NCBI RefSeq assembly: GCF_002735925.1
Contig: NZ_PEDL01000011.1
Location: 54,487-118,486, forward strand
Reading direction: 5' to 3'
Source: Sporanaerobium hydrogeniformans
GTDB lineage: Bacteria > Bacillota > Clostridia > Lachnospirales > Cellulosilyticaceae
DNA length: 64,000 bases
Part shown: positions 1-8,650 of the stretch, piece after piece
How the letters are laid out: the number at the start of each line of letters is the position of its first letter
Numbering within the stretch: position 1 is the stretch's first letter
Position numbers and translations under genes: made by a program
The notes under the pieces: model-generated
Told to the model about the DNA's origin: nothing
What the model saw: only the letters and a program-made list of their open reading frames with translations
Database searches by the model: none

Positions 1-407
1 GCACAGTGTAAATCCATCGTAAGTACTCTATCTGCACCTGCTGTTTGGATAATATCTGCCACAAGCTTAGAGCTAATTGGATCTCTTGCTCTTGTTTTTC
101 TATCTTGTCTTGCATACCCATAATAAGGAATAACTGCTGTAATACGCCCTGCTGATGCTCTTTTCATGGCATCAATCATAATAAGTAGCTCCATTAGATG
201 TTCATTCGCTGGACTGGAAGTAGGTTGAATAATATAAACGTCTGTACCACGTACCTTTTCATCTATTTTTACACCTATTTCGCCATCACTAAAGCGTGTC
301 ACTTCCGATTTTCCAAGATTTATATCTAACTTTTCCGCTATCTCTCTCGCAAGTTCCGGATGGGCATTGCAAGTAAACACCTTAATATCAGTGTAATTTC
401 TAATCAT
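1..407 (-). CDS. prs: Ribose-phosphate pyrophosphokinase, N-terminal part (cut by window edge)
   Basis: Makes PRPP from ribose 5-phosphate and ATP in the cytoplasm; PRPP feeds purine, pyrimidine, His, Trp and NAD synthesis. I translated the reverse strand: about 135 N-terminal residues are present, including the family signatures [19 protein letters not shown] and [11 protein letters not shown]. The start is the ATG at 407, with AGGAGG about 10 bases upstream. The gene lies 85 bases downstream of glmU on the same strand, the usual glmU-prs pairing of Firmicutes. The C-terminal half, with the PRPP loop, lies outside the window. Identity is secure. Confidence 0.96.
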   Translation of the reverse strand, partial: MIRNYTDIKVFTCNAHPELAREIAEKLDINLGKSEVTRFSDGEIGVKIDEKVRGTDVYIIQPTSSPANEHLMELLIMIDAMKRASAGRITAVIPYYGYARQDRKTRARDPISSKLVADIIQTAGADRVLTMDLHC

Positions 408-492
408 TTGAGTTAGTCCTCCTTAATATTATACCACCATGTTTTTCGCAAAACATTATATCACATTATCCATAAAAAGCAATGTATTATGA

Positions 493-1857
493 TTATTTTT
501 GTCTTTTTTTGGCCACCCAACCTACTTTATTCTCTTGTTTTGCCCTAGCAATTCCTAAACTATCCTTTGGAACTGTTTTCGTAATCGTAGAACCGGCTGC
601 AGTATAGGCACCTTCTTCTACAACTACTGGTGAAACTAAATTAGTATTACACCCAATAAATGCATTGTCTTTAATTGTTGTACGATGCTTCTTTTGTCCA
701 TCATAATTAACAACTACTGTTCCGCATCCAAAATTTACCTTTTCTCCTACATCTGCATCACCAATATAGGTAAGATGAGAAATCTTTGTTCCATCACCTA
801 TAGTAGCATTTTTAATTTCCACAAAGTCTCCTACCTTAATGTTTTTACCAATATGAGAATTGGGCCTAATATAAGCAAAGGGACCTACATGAGTGTCTTC
901 ATCTATGAAACTATCTGTAATAACACTTATGTCTACTTCCACGCCTGCTCTAAGAATGGTATTCGTTATCCGAGAGTGATAACCAATACGACATCCTTCG
1001 CCTATACTTGTTTTCCCTTCTAATATACAGCCCGGCTCAATAACTGTATCCTTTCCTATCTCTACTTCTATACCAATATAGGTATGGGAAGGGTCAACCA
1101 AAGTTACACCATTTTGCATATGCTTTAGATGAATTCGTTTCCTCATTAATTCAGTTACTTCAGCTAATTGCTCTCTAGAGTTTACTCCTAAAATATCTGT
1201 CATCTCATCTGCTACAACTGCATCTACTTTATAACCTTCCCTTAATAAAATCTCTAAGGTATCTGTAAGATAATATTCTTTTTGTGCATTATCATTGGTT
1301 AATTGAGATAAAGCTAGTTTTAACAATTTTGCTTCAAAAACATACATGCCACCATTGATTTCTTTGATTTGTTTTTCTTCTTCGCTGGCATCTTTTTGCT
1401 CCACAATTTTTATAAAGTCAGAAGCCTTGTTTCGCACAATACGTCCATAGCCTTGTGGATTATTTACTTGTGCTGATAAAACAGTTACAGCATTTTTATT
1501 TTCACGATGAAAAATAAGCATTTTTTCAAGGGTATTTCCTGTAATAAGAGGGGTATCTCCATAGAGAATCAGTATTTCCCCTTCATCTCCTATAAAATCA
1601 AGTGCCTGCATGACCGCGTGTCCTGTTCCTAACTGCTCTTTTTGAAGTACATAGCTGACCTCATCTCCTAGTGCCTTCTTAACCTCTTCTGCTTTATGAC
1701 CAACAATAATACAGGTATCCGTAACGCCTACTTGCTTAGAAGCTAAAATAGGGTATTCGATGAGGGTCTTATCCAAAACTTTATGAAGTACTTTGGACTT
1801 TTCAGATTGCATACGAGTTCCTTGACCTGCAGCAAGTATTAGTGCTTTTGTTTTCAT
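493..1857 (-). CDS. glmU: Bifunctional UDP-GlcNAc pyrophosphorylase / glucosamine-1-phosphate acetyltransferase
   Basis: Catalyses the last two steps to UDP-GlcNAc, the precursor of peptidoglycan: acetylation of glucosamine 1-phosphate, then uridylyl transfer. The 454-residue length is standard. The N-terminal nucleotidyltransferase opens with LILAAGQGTRM (about residues 6-16) and has YGDTPL. The C-terminal half is a left-handed beta-helix of hexapeptide repeats ending with acetyltransferase segments such as YIGDADVGEKVNFGCG and NYDGQKKHRT. It sits between spoVG and prs, all leftward. A terminator-like hairpin separates it from spoVG, so it may have its own promoter. Confidence 0.97.
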   Translation of the reverse strand: MKTKALILAAGQGTRMQSEKSKVLHKVLDKTLIEYPILASKQVGVTDTCIIVGHKAEEVKKALGDEVSYVLQKEQLGTGHAVMQALDFIGDEGEILILYGDTPLITGNTLEKMLIFHRENKNAVTVLSAQVNNPQGYGRIVRNKASDFIKIVEQKDASEEEKQIKEINGGMYVFEAKLLKLALSQLTNDNAQKEYYLTDTLEILLREGYKVDAVVADEMTDILGVNSREQLAEVTELMRKRIHLKHMQNGVTLVDPSHTYIGIEVEIGKDTVIEPGCILEGKTSIGEGCRIGYHSRITNTILRAGVEVDISVITDSFIDEDTHVGPFAYIRPNSHIGKNIKVGDFVEIKNATIGDGTKISHLTYIGDADVGEKVNFGCGTVVVNYDGQKKHRTTIKDNAFIGCNTNLVSPVVVEEGAYTAAGSTITKTVPKDSLGIARAKQENKVGWVAKKRQK

Positions 1858-1923
1858 TTCTAATCTTCCTTTCGACTTACTCTCTTTAGTTATTCTCTCA
1901 CTTTAGGTCTATTTATGCAACAA

Positions 1924-1953
1924 TAAAAAGGTGTTTCTTATAAAAGAACACCT
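1924..1953 (-). terminator. Rho-independent terminator after spoVG
   Basis: Stem AGGTGTT-T-CT (1929-1938) pairs with AGAACACCT (1945-1953) with one bulge. Read leftward it is followed by a T-rich run, so it would end or attenuate the spoVG transcript ahead of glmU. Confidence 0.7.
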
Positions 1954-1967
1954 AAAACTTTACTTGC

Positions 1968-2276
1968 CTATTCTCCTATTTCTGCATATTCATCATCTGA
2001 AATAACAGCTACTTCATCTGATAAGAGTACCATTTCATACTTTTCAAGAACTTGGTTTTGAATACGGTCTCTTGTTTCAGAATTAATAGGATGAGCGATA
2101 TCTCTAAATTCCCCATCTAATGTTTTTCTGCTAGGCATAGCGATGAAACGACCTTTGTCACCTTCAATTACTTTAATATCATGTACCACAAATTCGTTAT
2201 CAAAAGTAACAGAAACGACTGCTTTCATCTTTCCATCCTTATTGATTTTTCTTACTCTAATATCTGTGATTTCCAT
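1968..2276 (-). CDS. spoVG: SpoVG septation/sporulation regulator
   Basis: Small RNA/DNA-binding regulator linked to septation, sporulation and stress gene expression in Firmicutes. The product is 102 residues, typical for the family, with the conserved segments [17 protein letters not shown] and [11 protein letters not shown] place the start at the ATG at 2276, where AGGAGG stands 10 bases upstream; an in-frame TTG at 2282 would be only 4 bases from it. A strong sigma-A-type promoter lies about 70-100 bases upstream. The acidic tail (DDEYAEIGE) is common in clostridial versions. Confidence 0.96.
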   Translation of the reverse strand: MEITDIRVRKINKDGKMKAVVSVTFDNEFVVHDIKVIEGDKGRFIAMPSRKTLDGEFRDIAHPINSETRDRIQNQVLEKYEMVLLSDEVAVISDDEYAEIGE

Positions 2277-2346
2277 TAGCAAAACCCCTCCTGTTATTAA
2301 CTAGTGCCTTGATGGCTTTCCTATTAATAGTAGCTTTATTATTTGA

Positions 2347-2375
2347 ATTATATGATACTTCAAAAAAATAGTCAA
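2347..2375 (-). promoter_or_regulatory. Sigma-A-type promoter for spoVG
   Basis: On the reverse strand TTGACT (2370-2375), a 17-base spacer and TATAAT (2347-2352) form a near-consensus promoter. The region is flanked by a 9-base inverted repeat, ACTAGTGCC at 2300-2308 and GGCACTAGT at 2440-2448, of unknown meaning. Confidence 0.75.
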
Positions 2376-2452
2376 TATTTTTTTACTTTTTTACATTTAA
2401 AAGTAATTTTTTCAATAAATGATGCATATAGGTATGCTTGGCACTAGTGATT

Positions 2453-3562
2453 TTATACAATATTTCTTTTTTCTAGCAAAATAATTTTATCTTTTGTTCC
2501 CACTACCCTTTGTCCATCTGATACAAATACCTGTTTATCTAGGATGGCATTTTCAATAACACAACCTTTTCCAATTGTTACTCCTTCCATAATAATCGAG
2601 TCTTTAACAATTGTCCCTTCTCCTACAAATACTTTTCTAAAAAGAACAGAGTTTTCTATTTTACCATTAATAATGTCCCCTCCACTAATAATGCTATTGG
2701 TTGCATGCACCTGCGAATTAAATTTTGCCGGTGGCTCGTCCTTTGCCTTTGTAGAAATATAAGGATAGGTCTTAAAGAAGAGTTTTCTTACTTCTGGTGT
2801 TAAAAAGTCCATATTTAATCGATAAAACTCATTAATATCCCTAATACTTCTCCAATAGCCTTCAAACATATACCCATAAATTTTTAATTTCTTTCTATAA
2901 CGGATGATAATATCATTTACTATACTATACCTACCATCTGCTTCTAACTCTTCTAAGAGTTTAATAAGTAACTCACGACTTATTACATAGATTCCTAATG
3001 ATACAGTGGTATATTGGGGATTAAGAGGCTTTTCTTCAAACTCTATCATCTTATTGTCATAGTCGAGCCCTATAACTCCATAATCTTCTACGTTGTAAGA
3101 ATTCATATCCTTACATACAATGGTAATATCTGCTCCCTTTTTTTCATGGTATTTAATAACCTTTTCATAATCCATGCGATAAACTTGTTCTCCAGAAGTA
3201 ATCACTACATAAGGCTCATTACTCTTTTTAAGAAATTCAATATTTTGAAAAATACAATCTGCTGTTCCTTTAAAACCAAAGCCTTCTTGACTACTCATAT
3301 TAGGTGTAAATAAAAAAAGCCCTGTCTTTTTCCTTCCAAAATCCCACCATTTAGAAGAACTAATATGATCAGCAAGTGACCTTGCACTGTATTGGGCAAT
3401 AATAGCTACCTTTTTAATCTCTGAGTTGCTTAAATTGCTAAGAGCAAAATCGATGGCCCTATAAGACCCTCCTACTGGCATAGCTGCCAAATTTCTTTGT
3501 TTTGTAAGTACACCAAGAGTATTTCTCTTGCCTCCTGCTAATATAATACCGATAGCTCTCAC
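2453..3562 (-). CDS. glgD: Glucose-1-phosphate adenylyltransferase-like subunit GlgD
   Basis: Regulatory or non-catalytic partner of GlgC in ADP-glucose synthesis for glycogen (granulose). At 369 residues it has the nucleotidyltransferase fold and a short left-handed beta-helix at the end. The N-terminal loop is degenerate, IILAGGKRNTLGVLT, against [11 protein letters not shown] in the neighbouring GlgC; the canonical R of the GxGxRL loop is not in its usual place, which is typical of GlgD. It begins 12 bases after glgC, so they are co-transcribed. Family knowledge supports a GlgC-GlgD heteromer; catalysis by this subunit is unlikely. Confidence 0.93.
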   Translation of the reverse strand: MRAIGIILAGGKRNTLGVLTKQRNLAAMPVGGSYRAIDFALSNLSNSEIKKVAIIAQYSARSLADHISSSKWWDFGRKKTGLFLFTPNMSSQEGFGFKGTADCIFQNIEFLKKSNEPYVVITSGEQVYRMDYEKVIKYHEKKGADITIVCKDMNSYNVEDYGVIGLDYDNKMIEFEEKPLNPQYTTVSLGIYVISRELLIKLLEELEADGRYSIVNDIIIRYRKKLKIYGYMFEGYWRSIRDINEFYRLNMDFLTPEVRKLFFKTYPYISTKAKDEPPAKFNSQVHATNSIISGGDIINGKIENSVLFRKVFVGEGTIVKDSIIMEGVTIGKGCVIENAILDKQVFVSDGQRVVGTKDKIILLEKRNIV

Positions 3563-3574
3563 TGTTCTTCCCCC

Positions 3575-4840
3575 CTAGATGATAAGCGAATGACCGCTCT
3601 CTAATTTTCCATTTGGATAATGCTCTGGCAAAGTATGTCCACCTATTTCACAGTTTTTACCGATTGTAATGTTATCAGGTATGATTGTATTATCCCCAAT
3701 AACCGTAATACCACTGGAATAGATGTATGGTTTTGTTATATGTACTATATTCTCTCCTACTCCAATTTGAGTATTTTCACCAATTTGGGATTTTTCTGAT
3801 ATAATACATTTTTCTAGGTGTGCATTTTTCTTAATTACAGTATCTGCCATAATAATGGAATGATGAACAGTGGCACCTTCTTCAATAATGACACGTGGAC
3901 CTAAAACGGAATTATATACTTGACCGTAAATTTCACATCCTTCTGAAATAAGTGCTTGATGAAGTAATGCTTTTTTTCCCATATACTGAGGAAGTTGATG
4001 CTCAATATTCGTATAAATTTTTGAGAATTCATCATATAGATTAAAAATAGGAACAGTGTCTGTTAACTCCATATTGGCTTTCCAATAGGCTTCTATGGTA
4101 CCAATATCCCTCCAATAATCATTGAAATGATAAGCATATACATCTTTGCCTGTATTAATCATATCTGGAATAATATGTTTACCAAAATCACTATCTGAAT
4201 GAATCGCATTATCCTTTATGAGAGCTTCTTTTAAAACCTCCCATGTAAATATGTAGATTCCCATAGAAGCTAGATTACTCTTAGGGCTAGCTGGTTTTTC
4301 TTCAAATTCAATAATACGCCCTGCCTCATTCGTATTCATAATCCCAAACTGATTGGCCATTTCTAAAGGCACTTCAATAACTGCAATGGTTGCATCTGAT
4401 TGATTTTTCTTATGTTCTTCTAACATTGCTGAATAATCCATTTTGTAAACATGATCCCCAGATAAAATCAAAATATATTCTGGATTTTGTTCGTCAATGT
4501 ATCTGATGTTATGATAGATAGCATTTGCTGTGCCGGAATACCAAGACCCTTCATTTCCTTTTTTTAAAAAAGGTGGAAGAATGGTTACTCCTCCTGTCTT
4601 CCTGTCCAAATCCCAAGGAATACCAATACCAATATGCTTTGTTAATAGTAAAGGTTCATATTGCGTTAATACTCCTACTGTATCAATTCCTGAGTTAATA
4701 CAATTACTTAAAGGAAAATCAATGATACGATACTTCCCTCCAAACATAACAGCTGGTTTTGCAATTTGCTTTGTAAGAATACCCAATCTACTTCCTTGTC
4801 CACCTGCTAATAGCATAGCAAGCATCTCTTCTTTATTCAT
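3575..4840 (-). CDS. glgC: Glucose-1-phosphate adenylyltransferase (ADP-glucose pyrophosphorylase)
   Basis: Forms ADP-glucose from ATP and glucose 1-phosphate, the committed step of bacterial glycogen synthesis. The product is 421 residues. Visible motifs: [14 protein letters not shown] (nucleotide loop), [15 protein letters not shown] (allosteric/substrate segment), [10 protein letters not shown], and IEFEEKP for sugar phosphate. I use the ATG at 4840, preceded by GAGGAGGGG; the longer reading from 4915 adds 25 residues with no ribosome binding site or family similarity. Its place inside a purR-spoVG-glmU cluster is unusual. Confidence 0.96.
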   Translation of the reverse strand: MNKEEMLAMLLAGGQGSRLGILTKQIAKPAVMFGGKYRIIDFPLSNCINSGIDTVGVLTQYEPLLLTKHIGIGIPWDLDRKTGGVTILPPFLKKGNEGSWYSGTANAIYHNIRYIDEQNPEYILILSGDHVYKMDYSAMLEEHKKNQSDATIAVIEVPLEMANQFGIMNTNEAGRIIEFEEKPASPKSNLASMGIYIFTWEVLKEALIKDNAIHSDSDFGKHIIPDMINTGKDVYAYHFNDYWRDIGTIEAYWKANMELTDTVPIFNLYDEFSKIYTNIEHQLPQYMGKKALLHQALISEGCEIYGQVYNSVLGPRVIIEEGATVHHSIIMADTVIKKNAHLEKCIISEKSQIGENTQIGVGENIVHITKPYIYSSGITVIGDNTIIPDNITIGKNCEIGGHTLPEHYPNGKLESGHSLII

Positions 4841-4921
4841 GCAACCCCTCCTCACCATGTCATACAAATCCTCAGTGTACTGTTGAAATAGTAAATTAAA
4901 AACTATATTTATCATTTTAAC

Positions 4922-4949
4922 ATTCTATTCCATTTTTTACAATATTCAA
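4922..4949 (-). promoter_or_regulatory. Candidate promoter for glgC-glgD
   Basis: Reverse strand TTGAAT (4944-4949), a 16-base spacer and TAGAAT (4922-4927). Reasonable but not consensus; readthrough from purR is possible because no terminator is visible between the genes. Confidence 0.4.
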
Positions 4950-4970
4950 ATTATATAACCAATTTGGTTG

Positions 4971-5798
4971 TTAATGTTCAGAAGGTGTGCCTACACTATA
5001 AATATCAACTACTTTATTACTTTCATCCACTGTATCAAGCCATAATAAAGTTTTAAAATCTTGTACTAATTTTTCTTCCGGTTTTTGTGTAGCCATAAGC
5101 ACACCTACCCCAACAATCTCTGACTCAAACTCTTGTATCAAATCAATAATTCCTTTAGCTGTTCCTCCTGCTTTCATAAAGTCATCAATAAACAGCACTT
5201 TTGAACCTTTTTTAATAGCTTTTGTAGATAAACACATTGTCTTGATACGATGGTTGCTTCCTGTAATATAGTTCATATGAATAACCGTCCCATCAGTAAG
5301 TCTACTTTGATTACGAACAACTACCATTGGTTTGTTAAGCACCATAGCTGTCATTAAGGCTATAGGAATCCCTTTTGTTTCTACAGTAATAACATAATCA
5401 ATCTCTGTATCTTTAAATAGGCTTGCAAGTGCAATTCCTATATTTTTCGAAATAGTAGGTGAGTATAAAAGGTCATTCATATAAATATAACCACCTGGAA
5501 TAATCCTACTTTTAGTATTGATAAGCTCACAAAGTTCACCTGTAAAACGCTGAATTTGCTCATTCGTCATAAGTGGGCTAAAATATACACCACCTGCTGC
5601 TCCAGATACTGTCTCTATAAAACCAAGCTCGTATTGATTAAAAATATCTTTTATGATATCAAGGTCTTCGCTAACTGTGGATTTCGCACAATTAAAAATA
5701 TCACAGAAATGAGCAAGAGTAAAAATCTTATTCGGATTATTCGTTAAAATATTAGTAATCACACTAATTCTTTCGTGTTTTTGGACTTTTTTTATCAT
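4971..5798 (-). CDS. purR: Purine operon repressor PurR (PRPP-responsive)
   Basis: Gram-positive PurR: an N-terminal winged helix (about residues 1-75) fused to a type I phosphoribosyltransferase domain that binds PRPP as effector. The PRPP motif reads VLFIDDFMKAGGTAKG. The product is 275 residues, family standard. The start is the ATG at 5798 with AAGGAG 7 bases upstream; the upstream extension is poorly supported. It is divergent from murC. A matching paired PurBox is visible upstream of purA at 21004-21041. I see no PurBox in front of purR itself. Confidence 0.94.
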   Translation of the reverse strand: MIKKVQKHERISVITNILTNNPNKIFTLAHFCDIFNCAKSTVSEDLDIIKDIFNQYELGFIETVSGAAGGVYFSPLMTNEQIQRFTGELCELINTKSRIIPGGYIYMNDLLYSPTISKNIGIALASLFKDTEIDYVITVETKGIPIALMTAMVLNKPMVVVRNQSRLTDGTVIHMNYITGSNHRIKTMCLSTKAIKKGSKVLFIDDFMKAGGTAKGIIDLIQEFESEIVGVGVLMATQKPEEKLVQDFKTLLWLDTVDESNKVVDIYSVGTPSEH

Positions 5799-5908
5799 TT
5801 GTTTCTCCTTTATTCCTATGATATTTATTAACTTTATTATACGCAAAAACGTGAATATTTAAAAGTGCTTTTAAGAAAACATTCATTTGCACCCTTCTAA
5901 AAAAAGAT

Positions 5909-5938
5909 TTGTTAATTTTTTTATTTGTGGTATATAAT
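5909..5938 (+). promoter_or_regulatory. Sigma-A-type promoter for murC
   Basis: TTGTTA (5909-5914), an 18-base spacer and TATAAT (5933-5938), about 87 bases before the murC start. Confidence 0.7.
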
Positions 5939-6024
5939 GAGAGAAGCATATACTGCATACATATGATATGAGTATACTACTATCATTTCAAATAAAACTT
6001 TTCTCACTCGAAAGGATTAATCCC

Positions 6025-7404
6025 ATGACGCATCTTAACTCTTTATATCAAAAGAAAATTCACTTCATCGGTATCGGTGGTATTAGCATGAGTGGACTTG
6101 CAGAAATCGTCCATAAAAAGGGCTTTATTGTAACTGGTTCAGATATCAAGGAATCACTCACTACTAAACATTTAATGAGTCTTGGTATCTCTGTTCATTA
6201 TGGACATTCACCTGAAAATGTAGCAGATGATACAGAACTTGTGGTTTATACTGCCGCTATTAGCCAAGATAATCCTGAGCTTCAAGCTTGCATTCAAAAA
6301 GGACTTAAACTTGTTACACGTTCACAGTTTTTAGGTCTTATGATGAAAGAGTATAACTATCCCATCTGTATAGCAGGTACTCATGGCAAAACCACTACAA
6401 CCTCTATGTTAAGTCATGGCTTATTAGCAGCCGATCTAGACCCTACTATTACTGTTGGAGGTATTTTAAAAACCTTAAATGGTAATATTCGTACAGGTAA
6501 ATCTGAATACTTTCTTACAGAAGCATGCGAATACTGTGATAGCTTCTTGGACTTCTTTCCTAAAATTGGAGTCATCTTAAATATTGAAGAAGACCATTTA
6601 GATTACTTTAAGGATATTCATCAAATTCGTACTTCTTTTCAAAAGTTTGCAGCCTCTATTCCTTCTGATGGCTTTCTTGCAATTAATGCTACTATTGATG
6701 AGGTAAAAGACTTTATTCGTCCATTAACTTGTCAGGTAGAAACCTTTGGGCTTGATTCCTCTGCAGATTGGTATGCAGATGCCATTACTTTTGATGATGA
6801 AGCTTGTGCTTCTTTTAATGTCTATTATAAAGGGACTCTTATGGAACGTATTACCCTTCATTCTCCAGGTCCTCATAATATTTTAAACTGCTTATCTGTT
6901 TGTAGCGTCTGTCACTTCTTAGGCATCAAACTTGATATTCTAAATAGGGGATTAAAGGCTTTTACTGGGGCGAATCAACGTTTTGAAATAAAGGGTAAAT
7001 TTAAGGATGTTACTGTTGTTGATGATTATGCACATCACCCTACTGAAATCAGTGCCACTTTAAATATCTCCAAGGTATACCCACATAATGAGCTTTACCT
7101 CGTCTTTCAACCTCATACCTATACACGTACAAAAGCTTTTCTAAATGAATTTGCTACCGTACTTTCAGATGCTGATCATGTGATTATTACAGATATTTAT
7201 GCTGCACGAGAAAAAAATCCTGGGGATATCTCCGCAAAAGATATTGCTGATAAAATCCACAGCTTAGGAAAAGAAGCTTTATATATGCCTGATTTTAAAG
7301 AAGTCGCTAACTATCTTTCAAGTCACGTTTCATCAGGTGATCTAGTCATCACTATGGGAGCTGGCAATGTTAATCAAATTGCTGATATTTTATTAAACAA
7401 TTAG
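6025..7404 (+). CDS. murC: UDP-N-acetylmuramate--L-alanine ligase
   Basis: ATP-dependent ligase that adds L-Ala to UDP-MurNAc, the first amino acid of the peptidoglycan stem peptide. The product is 459 residues. Motifs: Rossmann IHFIGIGGISMSGLA near the N-terminus, the Mur ligase P-loop GTHGKTTT at about residue 118, the EACEY and NIEEDHLDYF metal/carbamate region, and DDYAHHPTEI. I choose the ATG at 6025, preceded by AAAGGA; an ORF from 5968 adds 19 residues without a ribosome binding site. It appears monocistronic, with a terminator at 7479-7514. Confidence 0.96.
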   Translation: MTHLNSLYQKKIHFIGIGGISMSGLAEIVHKKGFIVTGSDIKESLTTKHLMSLGISVHYGHSPENVADDTELVVYTAAISQDNPELQACIQKGLKLVTRSQFLGLMMKEYNYPICIAGTHGKTTTTSMLSHGLLAADLDPTITVGGILKTLNGNIRTGKSEYFLTEACEYCDSFLDFFPKIGVILNIEEDHLDYFKDIHQIRTSFQKFAASIPSDGFLAINATIDEVKDFIRPLTCQVETFGLDSSADWYADAITFDDEACASFNVYYKGTLMERITLHSPGPHNILNCLSVCSVCHFLGIKLDILNRGLKAFTGANQRFEIKGKFKDVTVVDDYAHHPTEISATLNISKVYPHNELYLVFQPHTYTRTKAFLNEFATVLSDADHVIITDIYAAREKNPGDISAKDIADKIHSLGKEALYMPDFKEVANYLSSHVSSGDLVITMGAGNVNQIADILLNN

Positions 7405-7478
7405 CTATCCACAGTATCCCCATTTTCCTATTTTAAAATTTGTTAATAAGTCAGCTGTTTATCCCCAACTTATCCTCA
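7405..7478 (+). promoter_or_regulatory. Cluster of DnaA-box-like nonamers upstream of dnaD/dnaI
   Basis: Compared with TTATCCACA, I see CTATCCACA (7405-7413), GTATCCCCA (7414-7422), TTATCCCCA (7459-7467) and TTATCCTCA (7470-7478): three with one mismatch and one with two, all in the same orientation within 75 bases. They lie between murC and the promoter of two replication-initiation genes. DnaA binding is inferred, not shown. Confidence 0.5.
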
Positions 7479-7514
7479 GAAATCCTCTCCTTTCAAGAGA
7501 GGATTTCTATTTTT
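7479..7514 (+). terminator. Rho-independent terminator after murC
   Basis: Perfect 11-base stem GAAATCCTCTC (7479-7489) with GAGAGGATTTC (7497-7507), loop of 7, followed by TATTTTT. Confidence 0.85.
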
Positions 7515-7515
7515 G

Positions 7516-7560
7516 TTGTCATATTTTCTTTGTTATGTGCTATAATACTAACACATAACA
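7516..7560 (+). promoter_or_regulatory. Promoter of dnaD-dnaI with an operator-like inverted repeat
   Basis: TTGTCA (7516-7521), 19-base spacer and extended minus-10 TGC-TATAAT (TATAAT at 7541-7546). A perfect 9-base inverted repeat, TGTTATGTG (7531-7539) and CACATAACA (7552-7560), brackets the minus-10, a typical position for a repressor site. The regulator is unknown. Confidence 0.6.
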
Positions 7561-7587
7561 AGGATTATTTTGTAAAGGAGATGCCCT

Positions 7588-8649
7588 ATGGCCTATGTAA
7601 AATATGTGGCTTCAGATTTAAATTTTGTCCCTGTACCTAGTTGGTTTATTATGGACTATATGCCTAAGGCACTTAACGGATACTCAAAAGTTTATTTTTA
7701 TTTATTAGCGCTTTGTACAACACCTATTAAAGATTCTCTTTCTTTAGAGCAAGTAGCCAAGGAACTTAACATGCTCTATTCAGAAGTTCTTCAAGCTCTA
7801 CGTTATTGGGATGCAGAAGGTGTCATTATTTTCAAAGAAGAATCTAGTGAATGTTTCGAATTAGAATTCAAGCAAATTAAGCCCGAGATTGTTACCTCTG
7901 CTAATAAGCTTCCTCTTACTAAAACTATTATTTCTTCCTCTCGCCCAGAATATCGCCCTGAGGAAATTAACATTTATATAGAAAAGGATCCTGATATTCC
8001 TCGCCTTTTTAAAATTGCTGAAGAATATTTAGGTAGACTCCTTACCTTTACAGACCAAAAGATACTCTTTAGCTTATATGACTGGTTACATATGCCCTTT
8101 GAGCTTATTGAATACCTGATTGAATACTGTGCTAGTACCAACTCCAAAGTTACTATGCGTTATATCGAGAAGGTTGCTATCAGCTGGTTAGATGATGGCA
8201 TTACAACTTTGGAACAAGCTAAAGAGAAGGGTATTTTAGATAAGAAGTACTTTAAAATTTTAGCCTCTTTAGGCTCTTCTAAAACCAATATTACTTTAGC
8301 AGAAAAGAAATGTATTGACCGTTGGCTTAATGAATACGGTATGTCTACAGACCTTATATTAGAGGCTTGTAAAAGAGCTGTTATGCAGACTAATAAGCCA
8401 AGTCTTAATTATGTAGACTCCATTCTCCGCTCTTGGTCAGAAGCTAAAGTGAAGTCACTAGAGGACATTTCGCTGATTGACAAGGCTAGGGAAGCTAAAA
8501 AACAACTTGGCATGACCTCTCCTTCACCTAATAAACCACCTAACAAGGCTACTAAATTCACCAATATCTATTCACATAATTGGGACTTCGATGAAATACA
8601 AAAACTTGAACGTGAGTATGTCCAACGTAAATTAAATGGAGGTTCTTAA
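7588..8649 (+). CDS. DnaD-domain primosomal protein
   Basis: Replication initiation/restart protein of the DnaD/DnaB type that remodels DNA for helicase loading. The 353-residue product has an N-terminal winged-helix-like part (about 15-100; SLSLEQVAKELNMLYSEVLQAL), then one or two DnaB2/DnaD C-terminal domains: FTDQKILFSLYDWL...YIEKVAISWLDDGI at about 150-210 and a second copy near CIDRWLNEYG...YVDSILRSW at about 245-290. The start ATG 7588 follows AAAGGAG. It ends one base before the start of the DnaI-like helicase loader, so the two are coupled and form a primosome module. Confidence 0.88.
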   Translation: MAYVKYVASDLNFVPVPSWFIMDYMPKALNGYSKVYFYLLALCTTPIKDSLSLEQVAKELNMLYSEVLQALRYWDAEGVIIFKEESSECFELEFKQIKPEIVTSANKLPLTKTIISSSRPEYRPEEINIYIEKDPDIPRLFKIAEEYLGRLLTFTDQKILFSLYDWLHMPFELIEYLIEYCASTNSKVTMRYIEKVAISWLDDGITTLEQAKEKGILDKKYFKILASLGSSKTNITLAEKKCIDRWLNEYGMSTDLILEACKRAVMQTNKPSLNYVDSILRSWSEAKVKSLEDISLIDKAREAKKQLGMTSPSPNKPPNKATKFTNIYSHNWDFDEIQKLEREYVQRKLNGGS

Positions 8650-8650
8650 A

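Noticed and set aside
2300..2448. 9-base inverted repeat ACTAGTGCC/GGCACTAGT as the ends of a small mobile element
   Set aside because: The arms are short, the interior contains the working spoVG promoter, and no target duplication is seen.
4841..4915. Longer glgC product from 4915
   Set aside because: The added 25 residues have no family similarity, whereas the ATG at 4840 has GAGGAGGGG upstream.
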